Positions 17,808-26,223 of a DNA stretch of 64,000 nt are shown in pieces. The translations under genes and the position numbers were made by a program. Under the pieces are notes generated by a model, which saw only the letters and a list, made by a program, of their open reading frames with translations, did no database searches and was not told the origin of the DNA. Origin of the DNA: Streptomyces seoulensis (GTDB lineage Bacteria; Actinomycetota; Actinomycetes; Streptomycetales; Streptomycetaceae). Positions within the stretch are counted from its first letter, which is position 1. The number at the start of each line of letters is the position of its first letter. The stretch spans positions 4,898,001 to 4,962,000 of the forward strand of contig NZ_CP032229.1 in NCBI RefSeq assembly GCF_004328625.1. Reading direction: 5' to 3'.

Positions 17808-19730
17808 TTACGCCGCCATCTTCTGGTTGTACGACGTGCCGGTCGTCGGGTGCTGGGACTCCGCGTACTCGGCGGACACCGTGGCCCGGATCTTCTTGCG
17901 GAGGGCGGTCGGGCGGATGCCGTGGCTCTCGTTGTGGGCGATCTGGAGGGCGCGGCGGCGGTTGGTCTCGTCGATGGCGCGGGTCATGGAGGGGGTGAGG
18001 CGGTTGGCGTACATGTGCACCTCGCCGCTGACGTTGCGCGCCGCGCGGCCGATCATCTGGATCAGCGCGGTGTCGTTGCGGAAGATCCCGTCCTGGTCGG
18101 CGTCGAGGATGGCGACCAGTGAGACCTCCGGCAGGTCGAGCCCCTCGCGCAGGAGGTTGATGCCGACGAGCACGTCGTACTCGCCCCGGCGCAGGTCGGC
18201 GAGGAGCTGGACGCGGCGCAGGGTGGTCACGCCGGAGTGCAGGTAGCGGACGCGGACTCCCTCGGCGTCGAGGTAGTCGGTCAGCTCCTCCGACATCCGC
18301 TTGGTCAGCGTCGTCACCAGGGTCCGCTCGCCCCGGGCGGACCGCTCACGGATCTCCGCGAGCAGGTCGTCCATCTGGCCGGCGGTCGGCTTGACCGTCA
18401 CTTCGGGGTCGAGCAGCCCGGTCGGCCGGATGATCTGCTCGACGACCGCGCCCCGCGCGGAGGTCAGCTCGAACCGGCCCGGCGTCGCGGACAGGTAGAC
18501 CCGCTGCGGGCAGCGCGCGGCGAACTCCGACCACGTCAGCGGACGGTTGTCCATCGCGGACGGCAGCCGGAAACCGTGCTCGACCAGGGTGTTCTTGCGC
18601 GCGGCGTCGCCGTGGCTCATACCGGAGAGCTGCGGCACCGTGACGTGCGACTCGTCGATGACGACGAGCATGTCCTCGGGGAAGTAGTCCAGCAGCGTGG
18701 ACGGCGGTGCGCCGGGGGCGCGGCCGTCCAGGTGCCGGGAGTAGTTCTCCATCCCGGAGGCGACCTGGGTGTGCCGGATCAGCTCGATGTCGTACTCCGT
18801 ACGCGTCTGCAGACGGTCGGCCTCCAGCAGCTTCCCGGCCCGGGTCAGCTCCGCGACGCGCTCCTTCAGCTCGGCCTGGATGGAGTCGGCCGCCGTGCGC
18901 ATCCGCTCGGGGCCCGCGAAGTAGTGGGTGGCGGGGAAGACGCGGGTACGGTCGATGACCTCGCGCACCTCGCCGGTCTCCGGGTCGACGACGGTCAGCC
19001 GCTCGACCGAGTCGCCGAACATCTCCACCCTGAGCATCGTGTTCTCGTACGCGGGGTGGATGTCGATGGTGTCGCCGCGCACGCGGAAGCGGCCCGCGGC
19101 CGGCTCGCCGTCCGTGCGGGTGTACTGGATGTCGACCAGGGCCGCGAGCAACTCCTCCCGGTCGACGGTGTCGCCCACCGCGAGCTGGAAGGAACGGTCG
19201 AGGTAGGACTGCGGCGTGCCGAGGCCGTAGATGCACGACACGGACGCCACGACGATCACGTCCCGGCGGCTGAGCAGCGACCAGGTCGCCGAGTGGCGCA
19301 GCCGGTCGACCTCCTTGTTGGAGACCGACTCCTTTGCGAAGTAGGTGTCGGTGCTCGGGGCGTACGACTCGGGGCGGTAGTGGTCGTAGAAGGAGACGAA
19401 GTACTCGACCGCGTTGTGCGGGAACAGCTCGCGCAGCTCGTTGGCGAGCTGGCCGGCGAGGGTCTTGTTCGGCGCGAGTACGAGGGTCGGCCGCTGCAGC
19501 TTCTCGATCAGCCAGGCGGTGGTCGCGGACTTGCCGGTGCCCGTGGCGCCCAGCAGGACCACGTCGCTCTCTCCGGCGCGGAGGTGCTTCTCCAGCCCGG
19601 CGATCGCCTGCGGCTGGTCTCCGGACGGGGTGTGCGGGGACACGACCTGAAACGGCCGACCGGTCCGTATGACCTGGTCGGCGGTGTGCTCGGCAAGGGT
19701 GATGCGCCGGTTCTCGGACGGGAATGCCAT
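17808..19730 (-). CDS. UvrB paralogue lacking the C-terminal UvrC-binding domain
   Basis: The 640-residue protein matches UvrB over its helicase core: [10 protein letters not shown], Walker A GATGTGKS (61-68), the DNA-damage beta-hairpin (about 112-125), VVIDESH, SATPG, and the [14 protein letters not shown] and QMIGRAARN motifs. Main Streptomyces UvrB proteins are about 700 residues and end in a UVR domain that binds UvrC; this one stops soon after the helicase. The hairpin reads FYDHYRP where UvrB has YYDYYQP, so damage-contacting aromatic residues differ. It is probably a second, specialised UvrB. AGGAG lies eight bases upstream of the ATG. Confidence 0.9.
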   Translation of the reverse strand: MAFPSENRRITLAEHTADQVIRTGRPFQVVSPHTPSGDQPQAIAGLEKHLRAGESDVVLLGATGTGKSATTAWLIEKLQRPTLVLAPNKTLAGQLANELRELFPHNAVEYFVSFYDHYRPESYAPSTDTYFAKESVSNKEVDRLRHSATWSLLSRRDVIVVASVSCIYGLGTPQSYLDRSFQLAVGDTVDREELLAALVDIQYTRTDGEPAAGRFRVRGDTIDIHPAYENTMLRVEMFGDSVERLTVVDPETGEVREVIDRTRVFPATHYFAGPERMRTAADSIQAELKERVAELTRAGKLLEADRLQTRTEYDIELIRHTQVASGMENYSRHLDGRAPGAPPSTLLDYFPEDMLVVIDESHVTVPQLSGMSHGDAARKNTLVEHGFRLPSAMDNRPLTWSEFAARCPQRVYLSATPGRFELTSARGAVVEQIIRPTGLLDPEVTVKPTAGQMDDLLAEIRERSARGERTLVTTLTKRMSEELTDYLDAEGVRVRYLHSGVTTLRRVQLLADLRRGEYDVLVGINLLREGLDLPEVSLVAILDADQDGIFRNDTALIQMIGRAARNVSGEVHMYANRLTPSMTRAIDETNRRRALQIAHNESHGIRPTALRKKIRATVSAEYAESQHPTTGTSYNQKMAA

Positions 19731-19798
19731 GCGTTCGCTCCTGAACTCTATGTAACCGCACAGAAGCGGACAAAAGCTATTTAGGCTCCGTCCAGTTT

Positions 19799-19822
19799 GC
19801 GTGTAGCACCCAATATTGTCAA
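19799..19822 (-). promoter_or_regulatory. Probable promoter of the uvrB-like gene
   Basis: On the minus strand TTGACA (19822-19817) is followed after 17 bases by CAAACT, a weak -10. The region 19741-19860 is unusually AT-rich. No clear LexA box (GAAC-N4-GTTC) was found. Confidence 0.45.
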
Positions 19823-19881
19823 CGTCTAATAGCTTTACGGTCGACTTGTATGATAAGGCACCCGAGCGCCGGGCCGGGGGT

Positions 19882-20463
19882 TCAGGGCGCGGCCAGCCGG
19901 TCCACCAGCAGCTCCAGCCTCCGCGTCGCGTCCTCCGACGGCAGTCGTCCCGCGCGGGTCAAGGTGGCGAGGCCGTGCAGGGCGGCCCAGAACGTCTCCG
20001 TGAACAGGCCCGGGTCGACGCCGTCACCGGCGACGTTGGTGAGGCACTCCAGCAGGGCGGCGAAGGCGTCCTTCAGGGCTTCCGGGGTGTCCTCGTGGGC
20101 GAAGGCCAGGCCGCCGTCGAGGCGGAACATGGCGTCGTAGACGGCCGGGTTGCGCTCTGCGAAGTCGAGGTAGGCGCGGGCGAGGGCGGTGACGCGGGGG
20201 CGGGGGGCGTCGGGGGCGGCGGCGGTCGCGGCGCGCAGGGTCAGGGCCATCTCGGCGGCGCCCTCCAGGGCGACCGCGCCGATGATCTCGCGCTTGCCCC
20301 GGAAGTGGCTGTAGAGCACCGGCTGGCTGTACTCGATGCGCTCGGCGAGCCGGCGCGTGGTGACCGCGTCCCAGCCCTGCTGTTCGGCGAGTTCACGGGC
20401 CGTCGCCACGATGAGGCGTTCACGGACCGCCCGTTCACGTTCCTTACGTTCCTGTACGGACAT
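19882..20463 (-). CDS. TetR family repressor
   Basis: The 193-residue protein has an N-terminal TetR helix-turn-helix (about 15-60: [26 protein letters not shown]) and a helical ligand domain of the TetR_C_33-like kind ([16 protein letters not shown]). It is transcribed away from a DUF1772 gene with 91 bases between them, and that space carries three copies of a 13-bp palindrome, so it very likely represses both itself and the neighbour. Confidence 0.9.
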   Translation of the reverse strand: MSVQERKERERAVRERLIVATARELAEQQGWDAVTTRRLAERIEYSQPVLYSHFRGKREIIGAVALEGAAEMALTLRAATAAAPDAPRPRVTALARAYLDFAERNPAVYDAMFRLDGGLAFAHEDTPEALKDAFAALLECLTNVAGDGVDPGLFTETFWAALHGLATLTRAGRLPSEDATRRLELLVDRLAAP

Positions 20464-20472
20464 ATTTCGATT

Positions 20473-20536
20473 CTAGCACTGCTAGACAATCGAGCGCTGG
20501 CAGTACTAGCGTTGAATCAATCGCTAGCAGTGCTAG
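20473..20536. promoter_or_regulatory. Three TetR operator-like palindromes, CTAGCA-N-TGCTAG
   Basis: Perfect copies lie at 20473-20485 and 20524-20536; an imperfect copy (CTGGCA-G-TACTAG) lies at 20497-20509. Centres are 24 and 27 bases apart. They fill the gap between the divergent tetR and DUF1772 starts. Confidence 0.8.
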
Positions 20537-20554
20537 AAAACGGGAGGGTCCATC

Positions 20555-21001
20555 ATGCTCACCGCACTCGAGGTCTTCACCACCGTCGTCGTCGGTCTGA
20601 TGGTGGGGGTGGAGTTCTCCGTCGCCTTCGTCATCAACCCGATCCTCGGCGCGCTCCCCGGCGACAACGGCCTGCGCGGCCGCATCCACGGCGCCCGGAT
20701 GCTCGGTGCCGTGATGCCCTTCTGGTACATCGGCTCGCTCGTCCTCGCCGGGGTGTGGGCCGTGGCCGGATGGGATGACCAGGGCGCCGGCCTCGTCGTC
20801 ATCGCCGCCGGACTGCTCATGCTGAGCGTGCTCATGTCGATCCTGCTGCTCGTCCCGATCAACAACCGCACCAAGGCGTGGACCACCGAGAGCCTGCCCG
20901 CGGACTGGAAGGAGCAGATGGGCCGTTGGGACCGCTTCCACTACGCCCGCGTCGGCGTCCTCATCGGTGCCTTCGCCCTGCTGGCCACCGCGCTCGCCTG
21001 A
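20555..21001 (+). CDS. DUF1772 (anthrone oxygenase-like) membrane protein
   Basis: The 148-residue protein has four hydrophobic segments (about 1-28, 48-70, 75-105, 125-148) and the DUF1772 pattern, including N-P near the end of the first helix and the TKAWTTESLPADWKEQ loop. Members are linked to anthrone oxidation and to small hydrophobic compound metabolism. It is probably induced by whatever ligand releases the divergent TetR repressor. GGGAGG precedes the ATG. Confidence 0.85.
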   Translation: MLTALEVFTTVVVGLMVGVEFSVAFVINPILGALPGDNGLRGRIHGARMLGAVMPFWYIGSLVLAGVWAVAGWDDQGAGLVVIAAGLLMLSVLMSILLLVPINNRTKAWTTESLPADWKEQMGRWDRFHYARVGVLIGAFALLATALA

Positions 21002-21091
21002 CGGCCGGGATTGCGCGCGGCAGGCTCCGCCGGGCGGGCCGAGAGTCGGGGTGTGGCGAGAAGTCGTTCGCCGGTTCGAGAAGATGTCCCC

Positions 21092-22114
21092 ATGACAGAA
21101 AGCAACCTGGCCGCCGAGGCCGCGCAGCGCCTCGTGGCCGGTGACCGTGCCGCCGCCCTCTCCCTCTACCTGCGGGCCTGGAACCGTCCGGACGACGAGG
21201 TGGCGGAGAGGATCTTCGACCTCGTCTCCGAGTGGGGCGACATCGACGCCGCGCTGAAGACCGTCGAGGCCGAGGCGCGCGGCGGCAACCCTGCCGCCTA
21301 CGAGGCTCTCGCCGAGCTGCTGGTCGAACTGGACCGTCCCAAGGAGGCGTTGGCGGCACTCCGGTCGGCGGCGGACCGGGGCCGGGACGTCACCCTGATG
21401 ATCGCCTCGGTCCTGGCCGACGAGCTGGGGGACCGTGAACAGGCCGAGGAGTACTACCGGCAGGCGCTGGTCGACGACAACCCCCGTGCCCTCAACGACT
21501 ACGGCGCCTTCCTCAGCGAGGACGACGAACGACTGGACGAGGCAACCGACTTGCTCCGCCGGGCCATCGAGCGCGGCGACACCATGGCGGCCGGCAACCT
21601 CGGCCGGCTCCTCGCGGACGAGGAGAAGTACGAGGACGCGCTGCCCTGGCTGAAGCAGGCGCTGGACGCCGGGCACCGTTCCGTACTGGCCGTGCTCGGC
21701 GAGACCGAACACGCCCTCGGCGACCTGGAGTCGGCCCGCACCCACCTCCGCGAGGCCCTCGCCGAGGAGGTCACCGGCGCCCACTTCGCCTACGCCCTCC
21801 ATCTGGCCGACACCGGCGCCCCCGAGGAGGCCGTACGCCACTACGAGGCCGCCGCCAAGGAGGACGGCGAGACCAACGCCCACCTCAACCTCGCCCTGCT
21901 CCACGAGGAGTTGGAGCAGTGGTCCCGCGCCGACCACCACTACCGCGAGGCCCTCGCCCACAACGACGAGACGGCCTACGTCTACTACGCCCAGTTCCTC
22001 GCGGACCGGAACCGGGCCGCCCAGATCCCCGCGTTGCTGAAGGCGGCGGAGGAACTCGACCTGGATGAGGAGGACTTGACCGAGCTGCGGACGCTCGCCG
22101 AGGAGCAGTCGTAG
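21092..22114 (+). CDS. Tetratricopeptide/Sel1-like repeat protein
   Basis: The 340-residue cytosolic protein is built of helical repeats of about 34-36 residues (for example AEEYYRQALVDDNPRALNDYGAFL, then similar blocks to the end), typical of TPR/Sel1 scaffolds that hold protein partners. It is strongly acidic and has no signal or membrane segment. No partner is obvious from its neighbours. Confidence 0.8.
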   Translation: MTESNLAAEAAQRLVAGDRAAALSLYLRAWNRPDDEVAERIFDLVSEWGDIDAALKTVEAEARGGNPAAYEALAELLVELDRPKEALAALRSAADRGRDVTLMIASVLADELGDREQAEEYYRQALVDDNPRALNDYGAFLSEDDERLDEATDLLRRAIERGDTMAAGNLGRLLADEEKYEDALPWLKQALDAGHRSVLAVLGETEHALGDLESARTHLREALAEEVTGAHFAYALHLADTGAPEEAVRHYEAAAKEDGETNAHLNLALLHEELEQWSRADHHYREALAHNDETAYVYYAQFLADRNRAAQIPALLKAAEELDLDEEDLTELRTLAEEQS

Positions 22115-22128
22115 TCCTGAGCGCGAAC

Positions 22129-22160
22129 ACCGCCGGGGTCCACCAAAGGGCCTCGGCGGT
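22129..22160. terminator. Hairpin between the TPR gene and the convergent padR gene
   Basis: A 10-bp stem with one G-T wobble (22129-22138 and 22151-22160) and a 12-base loop lies between two convergent stops, so it can serve both. Confidence 0.6.
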
Positions 22161-22168
22161 ACGGGAGT

Positions 22169-22726
22169 TCACGCAGACCGTGCCCCCAGCACCCGCAGCG
22201 CCAGCTCCCCCCACCGCAGGTTCTCCTCCTCGAACGCGATGCCCCGTAGCAGCGTGAGGTACGGCCCCACCCGCTCTGCCTCCGCGAGGTGCTCCTCCTC
22301 CGTCCGGCCGGCCAGCAGCCGTTCGCGCAGGCGCTCGTAGCGCGCGAGTTTGTCGCGGGACCAGTCCATGTGGGCGGTGATGTCGGCCTGGACGGGGGCC
22401 GGGTCGGCGATGTCGGCGCACTGGACCTTGACCAGGAGGCCGTCGCGGATGGCGGTGGGGCGGGTGATGGGGTCGGCGAGGTGGGCGCGGAGGGCGCCGA
22501 GGCCGGCGTCGGTGAGGGAGAAGAGGCGTTTGTCGGGGCGGCGTTCCTGGCGGACCACGCGCGCGGTGACGAGGCCCTCGCGCTCCATCCGGTCCAGCTC
22601 GCGGTAGAGCTGCTGGGGCGTCGCCGTCCAGAAGTTGGCCACCGAGGCGTTGAAGCCCTTGGCCAGGTCGTAGCCGGACGCCTCGCCCTCCAGGAGGGTG
22701 GCCATCACCGCATTGCGCAGGGTCAC
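22169..22726 (-). CDS. PadR family transcriptional regulator
   Basis: The 185-residue protein has the PadR winged helix (LRNAVMATLLEGEASGYDLAKGF, then YRELDRMEREGLVTAR) and the Vir_C-type helical C-terminal half (about 95-180) used for dimerisation. It faces an NTF2-like gene across 55 bases that carry a palindrome, so the two form a regulator/target pair. Confidence 0.9.
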   Translation of the reverse strand: MTLRNAVMATLLEGEASGYDLAKGFNASVANFWTATPQQLYRELDRMEREGLVTARVVRQERRPDKRLFSLTDAGLGALRAHLADPITRPTAIRDGLLVKVQCADIADPAPVQADITAHMDWSRDKLARYERLRERLLAGRTEEEHLAEAERVGPYLTLLRGIAFEEENLRWGELALRVLGARSA

Positions 22727-22755
22727 GTTCTCACCCTACTCTCCAAGACACCTAT

Positions 22756-22767
22756 TCAACTTGTTGA
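22756..22767. promoter_or_regulatory. Palindrome TCAAC-TT-GTTGA, candidate PadR operator
   Basis: A 5-bp inverted repeat with a 2-base centre lies between the divergent padR and NTF2-like starts, just upstream of the AAGGAG of the latter. It is short, so chance is possible. Confidence 0.5.
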
Positions 22768-22781
22768 GTAAGGAGCACTCC

Positions 22782-23174
22782 GTGCATCCCTTCCGCGCCG
22801 CCGTGGAGAACCGAGACACCGACGCCGTCGAGGCCCTCCTCGCCGAGAACGTCGTCTTCACCAGTCCCGTCGCCTTCAAGCCGTACGCGGGCAAGCCGAT
22901 CACCGCCGCGATCCTGCGGGGCGTCCTGCGGGTGTTCGAGGACTTCCGGTACGTGAAGGAGATCGCCGACCCGGACGGCCGGGACCACGCCTTCGTCTTC
23001 ACGGCCACAGTCGACGGCCGGGAGATCCAGGGCTGCGACTTCCTGCACTTCGACGAGGAGGGGCGGATCGACGACTTCACCGTCATGGTCCGCCCCCTCT
23101 CGGCGGCTCAGGCGCTGTCCGAGGCGATGGGCGCGCAGTTCGAGCGCATCAGCCGGGAGGCGGCCGGCGCCTGA
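22782..23174 (+). CDS. NTF2-like/SnoaL-fold protein
   Basis: The 130-residue product has the cone-shaped NTF2-like fold pattern: helix FRAAVENRDTDAVEALLAENVVFTSPV, then beta strands ending LHFDEEGRIDDFTVMVRPL. Such proteins bind or isomerise small molecules; no catalytic pair can be named. The GTG at 22782 has AAGGAG at ideal distance. Confidence 0.85.
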   Translation: MHPFRAAVENRDTDAVEALLAENVVFTSPVAFKPYAGKPITAAILRGVLRVFEDFRYVKEIADPDGRDHAFVFTATVDGREIQGCDFLHFDEEGRIDDFTVMVRPLSAAQALSEAMGAQFERISREAAGA

Positions 23175-23185
23175 GCGGAGCCTCG

Positions 23186-23881
23186 TCAGCCCAGCCGCTT
23201 GAGGACTTCCTCGGCCAGCGGCGCGGAAGAGGCCGGGTTCTGCCCCGTGAGCAGGTTCCGGTCGACCACGACCTTCGGCGCCCAGGGCTCTCCGACCTGC
23301 ACGTCCAGGCCCGCCTCGCCGAGCCGGGTCTGCAGCAGCCACTTGGCCTTGTCGGCGAAACCGGCCTGCGTCTCCTCGTCGTTGGAGAAGCCGGTGACCT
23401 GATAGCCCGCGAAGGCGTTGGTGCCGTCCGGCCGGGTCGCGGCGAGGAGGGCCGCCGGGGCGTGGCAGACGACGGCGAGCGGCTTGCCGGAGTCGAGGGC
23501 GTCGACCAGCAGTCGGCCGGAGGTGGCGTCCACGGCGAGGTCCTCCATGGGGCCGTGGCCGCCGGGGTAGAAGACGGCGTCGTAGTCGTCGAGGTTCACG
23601 TCCTCCAGCTTGACCGGCTGCTTGAACTCGGGCGCGGCCTCCAGCGCGGCGGCGATCCGGTCGGCGCCCTCCTGGCCGCCGTTGACCTCCGGCGCGAGGC
23701 TGCCCTGGTCGACGGTGGGCACGACCCCACCCGGCGTGGCCACGACCACCTCGTCACCGGCCTTCTTGAACGCCTCGTACGGCGCGACGGCCTCCTCGGC
23801 CCAGAAGCCGGTCGGGTGCAGCGTGCCGTCGGCCAGCGTCCAGTGGTCGGCGCCGGTCACCACGAAAAGGATCTTCGACAT
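23186..23881 (-). CDS. DJ-1/PfpI family protein (Hsp31-like glyoxalase III or chaperone)
   Basis: The 231-residue protein has the class I glutamine amidotransferase-like fold with the nucleophile elbow VVCHAPAAL (Cys about 139), a Glu in the early WAEEAVAPY loop and GGHGPMEDL. This arrangement matches the Hsp31 group, which detoxifies methylglyoxal and guards proteins. It lies 110 bases upstream of, and in the same direction as, nothing it clearly belongs with; the next gene downstream is the convergent NTF2-like gene. Confidence 0.88.
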   Translation of the reverse strand: MSKILFVVTGADHWTLADGTLHPTGFWAEEAVAPYEAFKKAGDEVVVATPGGVVPTVDQGSLAPEVNGGQEGADRIAAALEAAPEFKQPVKLEDVNLDDYDAVFYPGGHGPMEDLAVDATSGRLLVDALDSGKPLAVVCHAPAALLAATRPDGTNAFAGYQVTGFSNDEETQAGFADKAKWLLQTRLGEAGLDVQVGEPWAPKVVVDRNLLTGQNPASSAPLAEEVLKRLG

Positions 23882-23991
23882 GAGGTCTCTCCAAGCACTC
23901 TGAGGTCGGGGAGCAGCGGCTCCCCGCTCGACTGTAGACGGGTGCCCGCCGCGTCACCGATGAAGCGCACCGGTCTGACCTGCGGCAACGT

Positions 23992-24945
23992 CTACTCCAC
24001 CCCGGCTCCCCGGAACGTCCGCCGGTATGCCAGCGGGGTCACCCCGATCGCCGCGTGCAGATGCTCGCGCAGCGAGGTCCCGGTGGCGAAGCCGACCTGC
24101 GCGGCGAGATCGTCCACGGCGAGGTCGGTGGTCTCCAGCAGATGCCGGGCGCGGGCGACGCGCTGCTGGATGAGCCAGCGCCCGGGACTCGTCCCGACCT
24201 CCTCGCCGAACCGCCGCGCGAAGGTGCGCCGGCTCATCCGGGCGTGCCCGGCCAACTCGGTCAGCGACAGCGGCTCGTGCAGGCGCTCCAGCGCCCACGC
24301 ACGGGTGGCCGAGGTGCCGCTGGCCTGCTCCTCGGGCACCGGCTGCTGGATGTACTGCGCCTGCCCGCCGTCCCGCCACGGCGGTACGACGCAGGCGCGG
24401 GCCACGTCGTTGGCGACGGCCGCGCCGTGGTCCCGGCGTACGACGTGCAGGCAGACGTCGACCCCGGAGGCCGCGCCCGCCGAGGTGAGGAGGTCGCCGT
24501 CGTCCACGAACAGCACGTCCGGGTCGAGGTCCACCGCCGGGAACCAGGCGCGGAAGGTGTCCGCGAGGGCCCAGTGGGTGGTGGCGCGGCGGCCGTCGAG
24601 CCGGCCGGCGGCGGCCAGCACGAAGGCGCCGGTGCAGATGGAGACGATGCGGGTGCCGGGGGGTACGGCAGCGAGCGCGGCCTCCAGTTTCGGGGGCAGA
24701 CCGCGGCGGACCAGGGAGACGTCGAACGGCACGAGGACGACCGTGTCCGCCGTCGCCAGCGCCTCGGGCCCGTGCCCGACCGTGACCGAGAAGTCGGAGT
24801 TGGTGGTGACCGGCCCGCCGTCGGCCGAGCAGGTCAGCACCTCGTAGCGGCCCCCCGCCGAACCGAAGACGCGGCTGGGAATGCCCAGCTCGAAGGCGTA
24901 GACCCCGTCCAGGGCGAGGACGACGACGCGGTGCGGAGTGGTCAT
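23992..24945 (-). CDS. GlxA family transcriptional regulator (DJ-1-like domain plus AraC HTH)
   Basis: The 317-residue protein joins an N-terminal DJ-1/PfpI-like sensor domain (about 5-190; VVVLALDGVYAFELGIP, and SICTGAFVLAAAG at the elbow) to a C-terminal double AraC helix-turn-helix (about 220-312; LTELAGHARMSRRTFARRF, DLAAQVGFATGTSLREH). It is divergent from a quinone reductase gene. The ATG at 24945 is chosen because the alternative at 24975 would overlap a palindrome that looks like the operator. Confidence 0.9.
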   Translation of the reverse strand: MTTPHRVVVLALDGVYAFELGIPSRVFGSAGGRYEVLTCSADGGPVTTNSDFSVTVGHGPEALATADTVVLVPFDVSLVRRGLPPKLEAALAAVPPGTRIVSICTGAFVLAAAGRLDGRRATTHWALADTFRAWFPAVDLDPDVLFVDDGDLLTSAGAASGVDVCLHVVRRDHGAAVANDVARACVVPPWRDGGQAQYIQQPVPEEQASGTSATRAWALERLHEPLSLTELAGHARMSRRTFARRFGEEVGTSPGRWLIQQRVARARHLLETTDLAVDDLAAQVGFATGTSLREHLHAAIGVTPLAYRRTFRGAGVE

Positions 24946-24964
24946 GGCACGATCCCGTTGAAAG

Positions 24965-24980
24965 ATGGCATTCATGCCAT
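24965..24980. promoter_or_regulatory. Palindrome ATGGCA-TTCA-TGCCAT, candidate operator
   Basis: A 6-bp inverted repeat with a 4-base loop lies 20 bases upstream of the glxA-like start and 35 bases before the divergent oxidoreductase start. Confidence 0.5.
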
Positions 24981-25014
24981 GGTACGTCGGCCCGGTCCGG
25001 GTGAACCTGGACGT

Positions 25015-25968
25015 ATGACGAACCACACCACCATGCACGCCATCAGCCAGGACGAGTACGGCACCCCCGACGTCCTCAAGGAGACCGAGCTGCCCCGCCC
25101 GAAGCCGGGCCCGAGCGAGATCCTGGTCTCGGTCCGCGCCTCCGGACTCAACCCGACCGACTGGAAGCACCGCACCGGGGGCATGTTCCTCGACCGGCTC
25201 CCGCTCGTGCTCGGCTGGGACGTCTCCGGCGTCGTCGAGGAGGTCGGCTACGGCGTGACCCTCTTCAAGCCCGGCGACGAGGTCTTCGGCATGCTGCCCT
25301 ACCCGTACGGCGTCGGCGCCCACGCGGAGTACGTGAAGGGCCCGGCCCGCGCCTTCGCCCACAAGCCGGAGTCGATCGACCACGTCCAGGCGGGCGCGCT
25401 GCCGCTGGCCGCGCTCACCGCGTACCAGGCGCTGGTGGACACCGCCCGAGTACGCCCCGGCCAGCGGGTGTTGGTGCACGCCGCCGCAGGAGGTGTCGGC
25501 CACCTCGCCGTACAGATCGCCAAGTCCCTCGGCGCGTACGTCATCGGTACCGCGAGCGAGCCCAAGCACGAGTTCCTGCGGTCGCTCGGCGCGGACGAGG
25601 TGATCGACTACCGCTCCGTCGACTTCCGGGACGCCGTGGGCGACGTGGACGTGGTGCTGGACACCATCTCCGGTGAGACGCGCGTACGTTCGCTGGAGGT
25701 GCTGCGGCCCGGCGGCGTGCTCGTCTCCCTGCTGCCCGGCACCGACCCCGAGGAGCCCGCCAAGGCCCAGGCCCGTGGCGTACGGGTGGAGACGCTGCTC
25801 GTGGAGGCGGACCAGGCGGGGATGCGGGCGGTCGCCGAGCTGGCGGCGTCCGGGGCGCTGCGGGCGCATGTCGAGGGCGTGTATCCGCTGGCGGAGGCTG
25901 CGAAGGCCCACGCGGTGGGGGAGACCGGGCGAGTCACCGGAAAGCTGGTGCTGACCGTCGGTTCCTGA
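25015..25968 (+). CDS. NADP-dependent quinone oxidoreductase-like protein (MDR family)
   Basis: The 317-residue protein belongs to the medium-chain reductase family: GroES-like N-terminal half (SGLNPTDWKHRTG; LGWDVSGVVEEVG), then a Rossmann domain with the nucleotide motif HAAAGGVGHLAVQIA (about 158-172) and LGADEVIDYR. Zinc ligands are absent, as in zeta-crystallin-like quinone reductases. It is probably controlled by the divergent GlxA-type regulator. Confidence 0.9.
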   Translation: MTNHTTMHAISQDEYGTPDVLKETELPRPKPGPSEILVSVRASGLNPTDWKHRTGGMFLDRLPLVLGWDVSGVVEEVGYGVTLFKPGDEVFGMLPYPYGVGAHAEYVKGPARAFAHKPESIDHVQAGALPLAALTAYQALVDTARVRPGQRVLVHAAAGGVGHLAVQIAKSLGAYVIGTASEPKHEFLRSLGADEVIDYRSVDFRDAVGDVDVVLDTISGETRVRSLEVLRPGGVLVSLLPGTDPEEPAKAQARGVRVETLLVEADQAGMRAVAELAASGALRAHVEGVYPLAEAAKAHAVGETGRVTGKLVLTVGS

Positions 25969-25980
25969 CGGGATGCGGCT

Positions 25981-26018
25981 GAGCCCTGTCGCTCCGCTCG
26001 GGGGGAGGGGCAGGGCTC
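25981..26018. terminator. Hairpin between oxidoreductase and DUF397 genes
   Basis: GAGCCCTG (25981-25988) pairs with CAGGGCTC (26011-26018) between two convergent stops. Confidence 0.6.
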
Positions 26019-26034
26019 TTCGCGCGTACAGATG

Positions 26035-26223
26035 TCAGATGTACCGGTCCGCGGCGAGGAAGTCGGCCCAGGCGGTGGGGGAGAGCTGGAGGGTGGGGCC
26101 GGTGGGGGCTTTGGAGTCGCGGAGGTGGACGGTGTCGGGGGTGAGGGCGACTTCTACGCACTGGCCGCCTTCAGCTCCGCTGTAGCTGCTCTTGAACCAG
26201 GCGCGGGACTCGGCGTTGTTCAT
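26035..26223 (-). CDS. DUF397 domain protein
   Basis: The 62-residue protein has the DUF397 signature: WFKSSYSGAEGGQCVEVA, then VHLRDSKAP and a final WADFLAA. It overlaps the upstream XRE gene by four bases (ATGA), so they are translated together. In Streptomyces DUF397 proteins act as small partners or antagonists of their XRE/DUF5753 regulator. Confidence 0.93.
   Translation of the reverse strand: MNNAESRAWFKSSYSGAEGGQCVEVALTPDTVHLRDSKAPTGPTLQLSPTAWADFLAADRYI

Noticed and set aside
19741..19755. LexA/SOS box upstream of the uvrB-like gene (GAACTCTATGTAAC)
   Set aside because: Only one half-site GAAC fits; the second half GTTC is not present at the right distance.
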